NCBI GenBank assembly: GCA_934202095.1
Contig: CAKPXN010000028.1
Coordinates: 1-18,578 of the forward strand
Source of the DNA: an uncultured Veillonella sp.
GTDB taxonomy: Bacteria; Bacillota; Negativicutes; Veillonellales; Veillonellaceae
Length of the DNA: 18,578 nucleotides
Direction: 5' to 3'
Shown: in pieces, positions 1 to 7,425 of the stretch
Layout: every line of letters begins with the position of its first letter
Position numbering within the stretch: position 1 is the first letter of the stretch
Notes under the pieces: model-generated
Databases searched by the model: none
What the model was told of the DNA's origin: nothing
Seen by the model: the letters and a program-made list of their open reading frames with translations, nothing else
Position numbers and translations under genes: made by a program

Positions 1-31
1 CTTTCTTTTTAAATTCATAACTATATCTCAT
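1..31 (-). CDS. Possible N-terminus of a transposase-like HTH protein (partial)
   Basis: An ATG on the minus strand opens a frame that runs off the left edge and reads MRYSYEFKKK. The upstream sequence AAGGGGG, 7 nt from the ATG, could be its ribosome binding site. Helix-turn-helix proteins of IS3/IS150-type elements often begin with a similar Y-S-x-E-F-K stretch, so an insertion-sequence gene is a reasonable guess from memory. Only ten codons are visible. The candidate ribosome binding site lies inside one arm of the hairpin at 37-70, so message reading through from alr could not easily be translated here. It may also be a chance frame. Confidence 0.35.
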   Translation of the reverse strand, partial: MRYSYEFKKK

Positions 32-36
32 GAAAA

Positions 37-70
37 TACCCCCTTTACTGGTTGTCCAGTAAAGGGGGTA
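37..70 (-). terminator. Rho-independent terminator of alr
   Basis: A perfect 15-bp stem (TACCCCCTTTACTGG at 37-51 pairing with 56-70) encloses a 4-nt loop. On the minus strand it is followed by TTTTC. It lies 75 bp beyond the alr stop codon. The arm nearest the left edge also contains the possible ribosome binding site of the partial gene at 1-31. Its sequence resembles the terminator at 2470-2510. Confidence 0.8.
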
Positions 71-144
71 CATATCAATTTTCGGTGGTGCTTTTGCTAT
101 TTATTATAGATGACGTTAGAAGAATCCGTATCATCCTTTTGGTT

Positions 145-1263
145 TTATATATATTGTCGTGGTACGCGATCAGAGAAGCCACAGAAGATTTCATAAGGAA
201 TGGTGGAGGCGAGGGCTGCGATTTCAAGGGCAGAGATGCTTTCGTGACCTTGGGAACCCAATAGTACAACCTTGTCGCCAGGTTTAACCGTAATTGTATC
301 TGGTACAGCTACCATGAATTGGTCCATACAGATACGGCCTACAACTGGGCAACGGGTACCTTGGATGAGGACCGTGCCACGATTGGATAGGCTGCGTGGA
401 TAACCGTCGGCGTAACCTACAGGAATGGTAGCGATTGTCATCGGTTCTGGTGTGACATAGGTAGAACCATATCCAATGCCTTCGCCTGCTTCGAGGTGTT
501 GTACATGGACGACCTCACTATGGAAGGATAGGACTGGTTTTAGGCCTAATCTGTTTGGTACATCGAGAGATGGCATGATGCCGTATTGGATGATGCCAGG
601 TCGTGCATCTGTGAATAAGCTGTCCTTTACAGATAATAGGCCCGCACTATTGGCAAGGGAGAACCGATAGTCAGCATCAGGTCTAAAGGCACGGATTGCA
701 TCCACCATTTTATGGAACTTTTGGGCTTGCCCATGGGCGTGACTTTGGTCCGCTGCATCGGCATTACTCATATGTGAAAAGAAGCCATCTACAGCAAGGT
801 TTGGATAGGATTCAACGCGTTTGATAAATTCTATTGCATCCTCTGGTTTAATACCTATGCGGTGCATGCCTGTATCGACGGCTACGGCAACGCGAATGAT
901 CATATCGTGGTTGTCCGCTACCTTGTTGAGTGCTTCTAAATCTGTGGATTCACAAACGGCGGGAATAGAATTTGTGTCCGCTACGAGTTCAAAGGACTGA
1001 GGTCGTGTAAGACCTAATAGATAAATAGGTACCATAATGCCAGCATTGCGAAGTGGTACAGATTCTTCTGGAATCGCGACAGCTAAGGATTCATAACCTT
1101 CTTCGACAGCAATACGTCCCATCATAACGCTACCGTGACCATAGCCGTTGGCCTTGATAACAGCTGTGGATGTACTCCACTCTGGGAGGCTGTCTTTTAT
1201 TTTGCGTAGGTTCTCGCGAACCAAGCTTGTATCAATCGTTAAATATGTGGGTCTCATGATCAT
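145..1263 (-). CDS. alr: Alanine racemase
   Basis: This is a PLP-dependent enzyme that interconverts L- and D-alanine in the cytoplasm to supply D-Ala for peptidoglycan. With the start at 1263 the protein has 372 aa, the usual length for Alr. The PLP-binding lysine is K37 in AVIKANGYGHG. The second catalytic residue is Tyr265 in GIGYGSTY, which matches the Geobacillus numbering. The VDTGMHRIG, GYADGYPRS and RICMDQ motifs are all present. An in-frame ATG at 1281 is unlikely to be the start because the AGGAG ribosome binding site lies inside that extension. ATG 1263 is 4 nt from AGGAG and ATG 1257 is 10 nt away, so either could be used. The gene is monocistronic, diverges from the hydroxyacid dehydrogenase, and ends before the terminator at 37-70. 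Confidence 0.97.
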   Translation of the reverse strand: MIMRPTYLTIDTSLVRENLRKIKDSLPEWSTSTAVIKANGYGHGSVMMGRIAVEEGYESLAVAIPEESVPLRNAGIMVPIYLLGLTRPQSFELVADTNSIPAVCESTDLEALNKVADNHDMIIRVAVAVDTGMHRIGIKPEDAIEFIKRVESYPNLAVDGFFSHMSNADAADQSHAHGQAQKFHKMVDAIRAFRPDADYRFSLANSAGLLSVKDSLFTDARPGIIQYGIMPSLDVPNRLGLKPVLSFHSEVVHVQHLEAGEGIGYGSTYVTPEPMTIATIPVGYADGYPRSLSNRGTVLIQGTRCPVVGRICMDQFMVAVPDTITVKPGDKVVLLGSQGHESISALEIAALASTIPYEIFCGFSDRVPRQYI

Positions 1264-1288
1264 TTCACTCCTAAAATACATTACTTTT

Positions 1289-1316
1289 ATTGTATAACTT
1301 TTAGGGAATTAAACAA
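1289..1316 (-). promoter_or_regulatory. Candidate alr promoter
   Basis: Read on the minus strand, TTGTTT (1311-1316) and TACAAT (1289-1294) are separated by 16 bp. Transcription would start near 1282, giving a leader of about 20 nt that contains AGGAG. This supports a start at 1263 rather than 1281. The -35 box abuts the tandem duplication at 1315-1360. Confidence 0.5.
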
Positions 1317-1360
1317 TAGTTTTTGTGAAAGTTTATGAATAGTTTTTGTGAAAGTTTATG
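1315..1360. repeat. Perfect 23-bp tandem duplication in the alr/dehydrogenase intergenic region
   Basis: Two identical 23-bp units (1315-1337 and 1338-1360) stand head to tail. Each contains TTGTGAAAGTTTATG. The units are about two helical turns long and adjoin the -35 box of the alr promoter, so they could be paired operator sites. The TTGTGAA core resembles one half of the Rex operator. The same ten bases TTGTGAAAGT recur at 5937-5946 upstream of the PFL operon. Confidence 0.85.
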
Positions 1361-1506
1361 CTAGAATTTCATTTGGATTTATATTCCAAGGAAAATTAGC
1401 CTTGACCTGCGGCGGCTATGATAAACTAGCATATAATATATTATATCTTGTAGTATAATTATTATATAATACATTTACCCTTAATAGAAATTGTTAGGAG
1501 GACATG

Positions 1507-2457
1507 ATGAACGAACGAGTTGTAGTAGTTAATGCAGGCAAGATGAATTACGATCACTTGCTAGATTTTTCCGTTTTATCAAATGATGTACAAGTATATG
1601 ATGATAGCACTAATGCGGAGCTTATTGAACGCATTCAAGGTGCTGCTGTGGTAGTAACAAAAGAGCTACCTGTGGGGGCAGAATTGCTTTCACAATTTCC
1701 TGAATCAGTGAAACTCATCGTAGAAGCTGGTACTGGATATAATAACATCGACCTTGATGCAGCGCGCGCAAAGGGAATTACAGTATGTAATATTCCAGCC
1801 TACAGTACGGAACGTGTAGCACATACAGTAATTATGATGCTTCTCAATTTTGCATCCACGATGCAGCAACAAATCGGTATGCTTGCTAAAGGGGACCGCA
1901 GTAATTTTACAAAATATTTGCAAGTAAGTCACACAGAAGTGAATGGTAAGACTTTAGGTGTTGTTGGTGCTGGTCACATCGGTATGGAAGTCATCAAAGT
2001 AGCAAAGGCACTAGGTATGAATATTTTGATTCATACGCGCACACCAAAAGCTGATGGTGATGGCATTCGTTACGTAAGTCTTGATGAATTACTAGAAAAT
2101 AGTGATTATATTACATTACATTGCCCATTGAATGATAAGACAAAACATTTGATTAATAAGGATACAATCGCTAAGATGAAACCGTCTGTTGTTATTCTTA
2201 ATACAGGCCGTGGTGGACTTATTAATGAAGCCGATTTATGTGAAGCGCTAGCAGCTAAGCGCATTCATGGTGCTGGCCTTGATGTACAAGAGGTGGAACC
2301 TCCAGCTGAGGATAGCCCTCTATATACATTGGATAATGTTATTATCACACCTCATATGGGCTGGAAAGGCCTTGAAACGCGTCAACGCTTGGTAGGTATC
2401 ATTCGAGATAATGTACAAGCTTTCTTGAAAGGTGAACCGATTAACGTCGTTTCCTAA
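1507..2457 (+). CDS. D-isomer-specific 2-hydroxyacid dehydrogenase
   Basis: This is a cytoplasmic NAD(P)-dependent oxidoreductase of the family that includes D-lactate, glycerate and phosphoglycerate dehydrogenases and hydroxypyruvate reductase. Counting from the ATG at 1504, the Rossmann motif GAGHIG is at 155-160. The catalytic trio is Arg236 (NTGRGGL), Glu265 (EVEPP) and His284 (ITPHMGW). The strand after the glycine motif ends in HTRTPK, with no acidic residue, which hints at NADPH preference or relaxed cofactor use. The PHMGW context resembles glycerate/hydroxypyruvate reductases more than SerA, and there is no ACT domain. Two ATGs adjoin: AGGAGG (1496-1501) is 2 nt from the first and 5 nt from the second, so 1507 is preferred. 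The true substrate cannot be read from sequence. Confidence 0.93.
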   Translation: MNERVVVVNAGKMNYDHLLDFSVLSNDVQVYDDSTNAELIERIQGAAVVVTKELPVGAELLSQFPESVKLIVEAGTGYNNIDLDAARAKGITVCNIPAYSTERVAHTVIMMLLNFASTMQQQIGMLAKGDRSNFTKYLQVSHTEVNGKTLGVVGAGHIGMEVIKVAKALGMNILIHTRTPKADGDGIRYVSLDELLENSDYITLHCPLNDKTKHLINKDTIAKMKPSVVILNTGRGGLINEADLCEALAAKRIHGAGLDVQEVEPPAEDSPLYTLDNVIITPHMGWKGLETRQRLVGIIRDNVQAFLKGEPINVVS

Positions 2458-2469
2458 TAGATGCACAAA

Positions 2470-2510
2470 TACCCCCTGACCGGTTGTGTGGTCAGGGGGT
2501 ATTTTCGTTT
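2470..2510 (+). terminator. Rho-independent terminator of the dehydrogenase gene
   Basis: A 12-bp perfect stem (TACCCCCTGACC at 2470-2481 with 2490-2501) and an 8-nt loop are followed by TTTTCGTTT. It starts 12 nt after the stop codon. Its left arm and loop start (ACCCCCT, then GGTTGT) closely resemble the hairpin at 37-70. Confidence 0.88.
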
Positions 2511-2554
2511 AGGGCTAGTATCATAGATCAAGTTTTAATATATATTATATATAT

Positions 2555-2585
2555 ATCAAGGGAGGTGGTTATCCTCAAACTTGAT
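2555..2585 (-). terminator. Weak hairpin at the 3' end of the PFL operon
   Basis: ATCAAG (2555-2560) pairs with CTTGAT (2580-2585), and GAGG (2562-2565) pairs with CCTC (2573-2576). The result is a 10-bp stem with a small internal loop over the pflA stop codon. On the minus strand it is followed by an alternating AT stretch, not a T-run, so a role as 3' end or stabilising structure is only tentative. Confidence 0.3.
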
Positions 2586-3360
2586 TATGATTAGTTTGTG
2601 TTTTGATGGGACTCCACCAATGTCTACGATATGCTTTGATGCCTTCTACAACAGTTTTGCTCGCTTTAGCGGCTAAGTCCTTTGTAGCGGCTGGGATGCC
2701 ATCAAGGCGGTAGGTGATACCTAATTCCTTGTATTTGGCAACGCCCATAACGTGATATGGTAAACAGTCGACGGCTTGTAAGTTGCGTAGTGAGCCTAAG
2801 AAAAAGCCTAGCCTATAGTGACGATCTGCGTTGTCCGTAATGGTAGGTACCACCACGTGACGCACCCAAATCGGCACATTTACATCAGCTGTCAGTTTTG
2901 CGAATTGAAGGATTGGTTCTAAAGGCTGTGCGGTTAGCCATTTATGGACGGTAGGATCGATGTCCTTAATATCCAAAATGACGAGACTCGTTACACTCAG
3001 TAACTTACGGTATGCCACCTCTTGGTGGGGATCAAAACAAATTCCACTTGTATCTAAACAGGTATGGACGTTTCTTTCACTAAAATATGTGAAAAGCTCG
3101 ATGACAAAGTCAATTTGCATCAATGCTTCCCCACCTGTGACAGTAATGCCACCGTTCGTATAAAACTGACGGTTACGTTCGTATTGCTCCCAAATCTCTT
3201 CGACGGTCATGAACTTAGCTTCTTGGCTTTCTTCATTCCACGTGTCTGGATTATGGCAGTAGGCACAACGCATGGGGCATCCTTGTAGGAACACCACCAT
3301 GCGCATGCCTGGACCATCAACCGTACCCATCGTTTCTAGTGAATGAATACGTCCTTTCAT
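2575..3360 (-). CDS. pflA: Pyruvate formate-lyase activating enzyme
   Basis: This radical SAM enzyme makes the glycyl radical on PFL by abstracting hydrogen from the radical glycine, using S-adenosylmethionine and a [4Fe-4S] cluster. The cluster motif is Cys28-x3-Cys32-x2-Cys35 in GCPMRCAYC, and the SAM-binding stretch TVTGGEAL lies at 73-80. At 261 aa it has the normal length for PflA (E. coli about 246 aa) and lacks the extra ferredoxin-like domain of other glycyl-radical activases. GAGG stands 6 nt before the ATG. It is the last gene of the operon, 12 nt behind the glycyl-radical-domain gene. Its substrate here would therefore be the small 79-aa protein, alone or docked on the 705-aa body. 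Confidence 0.95.
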   Translation of the reverse strand: MKGRIHSLETMGTVDGPGMRMVVFLQGCPMRCAYCHNPDTWNEESQEAKFMTVEEIWEQYERNRQFYTNGGITVTGGEALMQIDFVIELFTYFSERNVHTCLDTSGICFDPHQEVAYRKLLSVTSLVILDIKDIDPTVHKWLTAQPLEPILQFAKLTADVNVPIWVRHVVVPTITDNADRHYRLGFFLGSLRNLQAVDCLPYHVMGVAKYKELGITYRLDGIPAATKDLAAKASKTVVEGIKAYRRHWWSPIKTQTNHNQV

Positions 3361-3372
3361 AGAAAACCTCGA

Positions 3373-3612
3373 TTAGATTTGTTGATGGAATGTACGGGAA
3401 ATAACTTCATCTTGTTGTTGTTTCGTCAATTTGTTGAAGTGTACTGCATAACCAGATACACGAATAGTCAATTGAGGATACAACTCAGGATGTTTTTGAG
3501 CGTCTAACAATGTTTCACGAGTAAACACGTTAACGTTCAAATGGTGACCGCCCTTTTGGGAGTAGCCATCCAATAATTCTACCAAGTTATCCACTTGTTG
3601 TTGGTTGCTCAT
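3373..3612 (-). CDS. grcA: Stand-alone glycyl-radical domain of pyruvate formate-lyase (GrcA-like)
   Basis: This 79-aa protein corresponds to the C-terminal domain of [38 protein letters not shown] and ISRTF match the last part of E. coli PflB and the YfiD/GrcA protein. The radical-bearing residue would be Gly54 in RVSGY. A longer frame begins at 3663, but AGGAGG followed by a 7-nt spacer marks the ATG at 3612, and the longer version would contain that site. The gene lies between pflB and pflA in one operon. The 705-aa PflB next to it has no RVSGY domain, so this protein is probably an obligate second subunit rather than a repair spare as in E. coli. The gene start, spacing and intact frame argue against a recent frameshift. 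Confidence 0.93.
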   Translation of the reverse strand: MSNQQQVDNLVELLDGYSQKGGHHLNVNVFTRETLLDAQKHPELYPQLTIRVSGYAVHFNKLTKQQQDEVISRTFHQQI

Positions 3613-3679
3613 GGGTATTCCTCCTTTCAACCAAAATACGAGTACTGATGCCGGTGAAAGCATACAATACGGCGGAAGA

Positions 3680-5797
3680 TTATTTATCTTCCTCTATAGT
3701 AACATTTGGTTCGCTGCAAGCGAAGTTTGTATTGCTGTTAGGCAATTGAGAAGGGTCTAACTCAATATCAAAATCGCCTACGGATACAAATGTTTCACCA
3801 GATTTACCTAATGCGTCTGGAACGATGGAGAAGGTATTGGAAATACCGTCAGAGCAATCGCGCCATGGCATTTTTGCAACGGAAGATAACGAAGCTACGG
3901 CACCGTGAGAATCACGACCGTGCATAGGGTTAGCACCAGGAGCGAATGCTTGACCAGCCTTACGGCCGTCTGGTGTGGAACCTGTGGCAGTACCATATAC
4001 TACGTTAGAAGTAATTGTTAACAAGCTCATAGTAGGAACGGATTGACGGTATGTAGGATGTTTACGCACCTTGTTCATGAATGTGGAAACAACCATGGAA
4101 GCCAAGCTATCTACACGATCGTCATCGTTACCATATTTAGGGAATTCACCTTCAATTTCGAAATCAACAGCGATGCCGTTTTCGTCACGAATAGGTTTTA
4201 CCTTAGCGTATTTAATAGCGGACAAGGAGTCAGCTACTACGGATAAACCAGCAATACCAGTTGCGAACCAACGTGTTACTTTGCGGTCATGCAATGCCAT
4301 TTCTAGTTTTTCATAAGCGTATTTATCATGCATGTAGTGAATGATGTTCAATGCGTTTACATACACGCCTGCCAACCATTCCATCATGTCGTCGAATTTT
4401 TCCCATACTTCGTCAAAGTCTAAGTATTCGGATGTAATAGGGCGGTATTTAGGACCGATTTGTTTCTTAAGTTTTTCGTCAACGCCGCCGTTAATCGCGT
4501 AAAGCAAGCATTTTGCTAGGTTGGAACGAGCGCCGAAGAATTGCATTTCTTTACCAATACGCATTGGGGATACGCAACATGCGATAGCGTAGTCATCACC
4601 AGAGTTAGGACGCATTAAGTCGTCATTTTCGTATTGGATGGAAGATGTTTCGATGGATAATTTTGCACAGAAACGGCGGAAGCCGATAGGCATGCGAGGG
4701 GACCACAATACAGTGAGGTTCGGTTCTGGAGCAGGACCTAGGTTAGTCAATGTATGTAGGTAACGGAAGGACATTTTGGAAACCAATGTACGTCCGTCAG
4801 TACCCATACCACCGATGGATTCAGTAGTCCAAACAGGGTCGCCTGTGAATAAGTTGTTGTATTCATGGATACGTGCGAAGCGAACCATACGCAATTTCAT
4901 GATGAAATGATCTACGAATTCTTGGATTTGTTCTTCTGTGTATGTACCATTGCGAAGGTCGCGTTCAGCATAGATATCAAGGAAGGTAGAGTTACGGCCG
5001 ATGGACATAGCAGCACCGTTTTGTTCCTTGATGGCACCAAGGTAACCGAAGTAAATCCATTGCATAGCTTCGCGAACGTCTTTAGCTGGTTCAGAAATGT
5101 CGTAGCCATAGGATGCAGCCATTTCTTTCAATTCTTTCAAGGAACGGATTTGTTCTTTGATTTCTTCGCGGTCACGGATTACGTCTTCTAGCATATCACC
5201 CATAGTGATGCTGAATTCTTGGTTCTTCTCTTCAATTAAGTAGTCGATACCATATAATGCGATACGACGATAGTCACCGATGATACGGCCACGGCTATAT
5301 GCATCTGGCAAACCTGTTACGATGTGCGCTGTACGAGCAGCACGCATTTCTGGAGTGTATACATCGAATACGCCGTCATTGTGAGTTTTACGATGTTTTT
5401 TGAAGAAGTCCTCTGTTTGAGGATCCATTTTAAAGCCGTATTCTTCGATGGCAGATTTTGCTGTACGAAGGCCACCATAAGGGAACATAGCGCGTTTTAG
5501 AGGTTTATCAGTTTGTAAACCAACGATAGTTTCAAGGTCCTTGTCGATATATCCTGGCGCATGCGCAGTGATGTGTGTAGCCACGGAAGTATCGGCATCA
5601 AGCATGCCACCTTTTTCGCGTTCTTCTTCGTATAGTTTCATTACCTTGTCCCACAATTTTGTAGTACGTTCTGTAGGACCAGCTAGGAAGGAGTCGTCCC
5701 CTTCATAGGGAACATAGTTTCTTTGGATAAAGTCGCGTACGTCAATCGCCTTATCCCACACACCTGTGTTGAAATCTTTCCATGCAGTATGTTGCAT
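3680..5797 (-). CDS. pflB: Pyruvate formate-lyase catalytic subunit lacking the glycyl-radical domain
   Basis: PFL converts pyruvate and CoA to acetyl-CoA and formate without oxygen. This 705-aa protein follows E. coli PflB closely, including the catalytic pair Cys407-Cys408 in [12 protein letters not shown] and the neighbouring MQFFGAR and [10 protein letters not shown] stretches. Similarity runs to [10 protein letters not shown] (about 656-665). The E. coli protein then continues into the glycyl-radical domain, but this one has an unrelated 40-residue polar tail (666-705, ending VTIEEDK) and stops. The missing domain is encoded by the next gene, 67 nt downstream. GGAGG lies 5 nt before ATG 5797; an in-frame ATG at 5851 lies upstream of this site and would place it inside the gene. 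First gene of pflB-grcA-pflA. Confidence 0.96.
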   Translation of the reverse strand: MQHTAWKDFNTGVWDKAIDVRDFIQRNYVPYEGDDSFLAGPTERTTKLWDKVMKLYEEEREKGGMLDADTSVATHITAHAPGYIDKDLETIVGLQTDKPLKRAMFPYGGLRTAKSAIEEYGFKMDPQTEDFFKKHRKTHNDGVFDVYTPEMRAARTAHIVTGLPDAYSRGRIIGDYRRIALYGIDYLIEEKNQEFSITMGDMLEDVIRDREEIKEQIRSLKELKEMAASYGYDISEPAKDVREAMQWIYFGYLGAIKEQNGAAMSIGRNSTFLDIYAERDLRNGTYTEEQIQEFVDHFIMKLRMVRFARIHEYNNLFTGDPVWTTESIGGMGTDGRTLVSKMSFRYLHTLTNLGPAPEPNLTVLWSPRMPIGFRRFCAKLSIETSSIQYENDDLMRPNSGDDYAIACCVSPMRIGKEMQFFGARSNLAKCLLYAINGGVDEKLKKQIGPKYRPITSEYLDFDEVWEKFDDMMEWLAGVYVNALNIIHYMHDKYAYEKLEMALHDRKVTRWFATGIAGLSVVADSLSAIKYAKVKPIRDENGIAVDFEIEGEFPKYGNDDDRVDSLASMVVSTFMNKVRKHPTYRQSVPTMSLLTITSNVVYGTATGSTPDGRKAGQAFAPGANPMHGRDSHGAVASLSSVAKMPWRDCSDGISNTFSIVPDALGKSGETFVSVGDFDIELDPSQLPNSNTNFACSEPNVTIEEDK

Positions 5798-5821
5798 TTT
5801 GCACCTCCATAAATGGATATA

Positions 5822-5851
5822 ACTATAGATTTTGATATATCTAGTGTACAA
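5822..5851 (-). promoter_or_regulatory. Candidate promoter of the pflB-grcA-pflA operon
   Basis: On the minus strand TTGTAC (5846-5851) and TATAGT (5822-5827) are spaced by 18 bp. The start would be near 5815, leaving a short leader with GGAGG before ATG 5797. A TTGTGAG half-site lies 14 bp upstream of the -35 box. Confidence 0.5.
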
Positions 5852-6102
5852 TGTTTATCTAAAACTCACAATATATAAATGATATGGATTTTCAATACAT
5901 GCTATGCAAAATTCGTAATGATAGATGTAAATTATCTTGTGAAAGTAAAAAATATATCCATATAAACATAGTTATATATTGGTTATTCGTAGTGTGAGCA
6001 CGAAAATATATGCTATATAAAATTATTTACAAATAATGAAATTACATTTCAATTTAATGGAAATGAGGTCTGTTGCTTAGATAGTTTATCCATTGTCAGG
6101 TG

Positions 6103-6131
6103 ATGACATTTTATTCTTTTGTGCCTATAAT
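6103..6131 (+). promoter_or_regulatory. Promoter of the EamA transporter gene
   Basis: ATGACA (6103-6108), a 17-bp spacer and a perfect TATAAT (6126-6131) make a near-consensus sigma-70 promoter. The leader to ATG 6200 would be about 60 nt. Confidence 0.65.
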
Positions 6132-6199
6132 TGAATACATTACTCTTATAATTTAGATATTTAGAATAGAGTGCATAGGAGGAAAGGAGAGCATAAGCT

Positions 6200-7066
6200 A
6201 TGTCAAATCGTGTGAAAACCGTTATCGGTGGATTGGCAACGATTGCTGTTTGGGCAACAGCATTTCCATTTAGTAAAATTGCATTACAACATGTAGATCC
6301 CTTAACACTAGCGGTGGCCCGTGTTGTAGGCGGAGCCATCCTCATGCTTATCATTGGCGTAGTTAAAGGATTGAACATTCCTACGAGCTGGCGCGAGTGG
6401 GGCTTATATATAGTGCTTGGAATGACAGGAAATTTTGTATACCAAGTCGTATTTAATCAAGGACTTCTTACTATTCCGGCGGCCACATCGAGTATTATTA
6501 TGGCTTTGACGCCTATGACAACAGCACTTATGGCATTAGTTGTTTACAAAGATTACATGAGGCCTATTGGTTGGCTCTTTACAATTACTGCCTTTGCAGG
6601 CGTAGCCATCATTATTCTGTGGAATGGGCCCATCAATGTACCTATGGGCGCCTTTTGGACATTGTTCGGCATGATACTCTTTGCCATCTATAACATCGTT
6701 AATCGTGGATTGAGCCTAAAAGGGCATGATCCTATCACCGTTGCTACCTGGTCCATGTTTACCGGTGCGATTATGGCATTGCCTTTTGTATCACAATCGG
6801 TTGCCACTATCGTAGCAGCACCACCTATAGCTTGGTTAGCGATTATGTATCTAGCTTGCTTCTCTAGTGCATTAGGATTTGTATTCTGGAGCTATGCCTT
6901 GGAGCATGCGGAACATGTGTCAGATGTAACAAACTTTATGTATTTATCTCCAGTGGTAGCGGCTATAGTAGCAGCTTTACTCATCGGAGAAATTCCGGAT
7001 TTAGGTCTTTATATTGGGGCGCCAATCATCTTATGTTCCCTATATATGTTTAACAAATGTAGATAA
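6200..7066 (+). CDS. DMT-superfamily (EamA) transporter
   Basis: This is an integral inner-membrane protein of 288 aa with about ten hydrophobic helices in two five-helix EamA repeats (roughly residues 5-135 and 150-286). It is similar in size to YdcZ/RhaT-like drug/metabolite transporters. The first repeat opens with VWATAFPFSKIAL, typical of the family, and the second repeat starts near FWTLFGMILFAIYNIVNRG. Family members export amino acids, nucleosides or other metabolites; the substrate cannot be read here. AGGAG is 10 nt before the ATG. The gene has its own promoter and terminator and appears monocistronic. Confidence 0.9.
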   Translation: MSNRVKTVIGGLATIAVWATAFPFSKIALQHVDPLTLAVARVVGGAILMLIIGVVKGLNIPTSWREWGLYIVLGMTGNFVYQVVFNQGLLTIPAATSSIIMALTPMTTALMALVVYKDYMRPIGWLFTITAFAGVAIIILWNGPINVPMGAFWTLFGMILFAIYNIVNRGLSLKGHDPITVATWSMFTGAIMALPFVSQSVATIVAAPPIAWLAIMYLACFSSALGFVFWSYALEHAEHVSDVTNFMYLSPVVAAIVAALLIGEIPDLGLYIGAPIILCSLYMFNKCR

Positions 7067-7163
7067 TCAATTGAATTAAACATCATTGTTTTCTCCTTGT
7101 TCTCTAGATAGGTTCATAATATACTTTTACTAGAGAAACGTGCTATGCATATGCACAAATAAG

Positions 7164-7204
7164 AGAACCACTGACAAGTTGCAGCTTATCAGTGGTTCTT
7201 TTTG
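7164..7204 (+). terminator. Rho-independent terminator of the EamA gene
   Basis: A 15-nt arm starting AGAACCACTGA (7164-7178) pairs with 7185-7199 with one mismatch around a 6-nt loop, followed by TTTTTG. It lies about 100 bp after the EamA stop. An additional 8-bp inverted repeat (7100-7107 with 7130-7137) with a 22-nt loop lies between them and has no clear function. Confidence 0.85.
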
Positions 7205-7295
7205 TCTTGTGCAGTGCCGCCTTTTGGTTATATGAATATTAAATACTTATTTTTGCTGCATAGATTATACTTAACTTAATAGGGGAAAGGAACTG

Positions 7296-7304
7296 TGTTA
7301 TAAT
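7296..7304 (+). promoter_or_regulatory. Extended -10 promoter of the ECF S-component gene
   Basis: TGTTATAAT is an extended -10 element with a perfect TATAAT (7299-7304). There is no good -35 box at the expected place, which is common with TGn-extended promoters. The start would be near 7311, giving a leader of about 115 nt. Confidence 0.5.
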
Positions 7305-7310
7305 AACGCA

Positions 7311-7425
7311 TATAGAGGTTGCATATAAACGCGAGGTATATATGTCTATTCTTTGTGAAAGCTTAATCGATTGGTTTGAGGTAAGTACCTCTTGTAACAT
7401 TTATATCGTATAAGAGGAGGTTCTT
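7311..7425 (+). promoter_or_regulatory. Structured 5' leader with competing pairings (possible riboswitch or attenuator)
   Basis: The segment ACCTCTT (7387-7393) can pair with three partners: AGAGGT at 7314-7319, GAGGT at 7378-7382 (a tight local hairpin), and the ribosome binding site AAGAGG at 7412-7417. A further hairpin is possible between CATATA (7322-7327) and TATATG (7339-7344), and GAGGTA occurs again at 7333-7338. Pairings that exclude one another and include the ribosome binding site are what a translation-controlling riboswitch would show. I could not match the leader to the lysine, preQ1, TPP, THF or cobalamin consensus. No aptamer is identified. Confidence 0.4.

Larger units (their letters stand above)
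5798..6199. other. AT-rich divergent intergenic region between pflB and the EamA gene
   Basis: No coding frame is supported in these 402 bp. They hold the PFL promoter (5822-5851, minus) and the EamA promoter (6103-6131, plus). Two TTGTGA half-sites are visible: TTGTGAG on the minus strand at 5865-5871, just upstream of the PFL -35 box, and TTGTGAAAGT on the plus strand at 5937-5946. Neither forms a full palindrome. Such half-sites would suit a redox regulator like Rex, but this is inference. Confidence 0.6.

Noticed and set aside
3373..3680. Frameshift or sequencing error as the cause of the split PFL
   Set aside because: The large frame ends in an extra 40-residue tail, the small gene has its own AGGAGG and ATG, and 67 nt separate them. 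A simple frameshift would leave neither.
7100..7137. Inverted repeat TTCTCTAG/CTAGAGAA as a terminator or operator
   Set aside because: The stem is 8 bp with a 22-nt loop and no T-run; a full terminator follows at 7164-7204.
7311..7425. Known riboswitch class (lysine, preQ1, TPP, THF)
   Set aside because: The leader is too short for the lysine class, and I could not place the conserved core bases of any of these classes.
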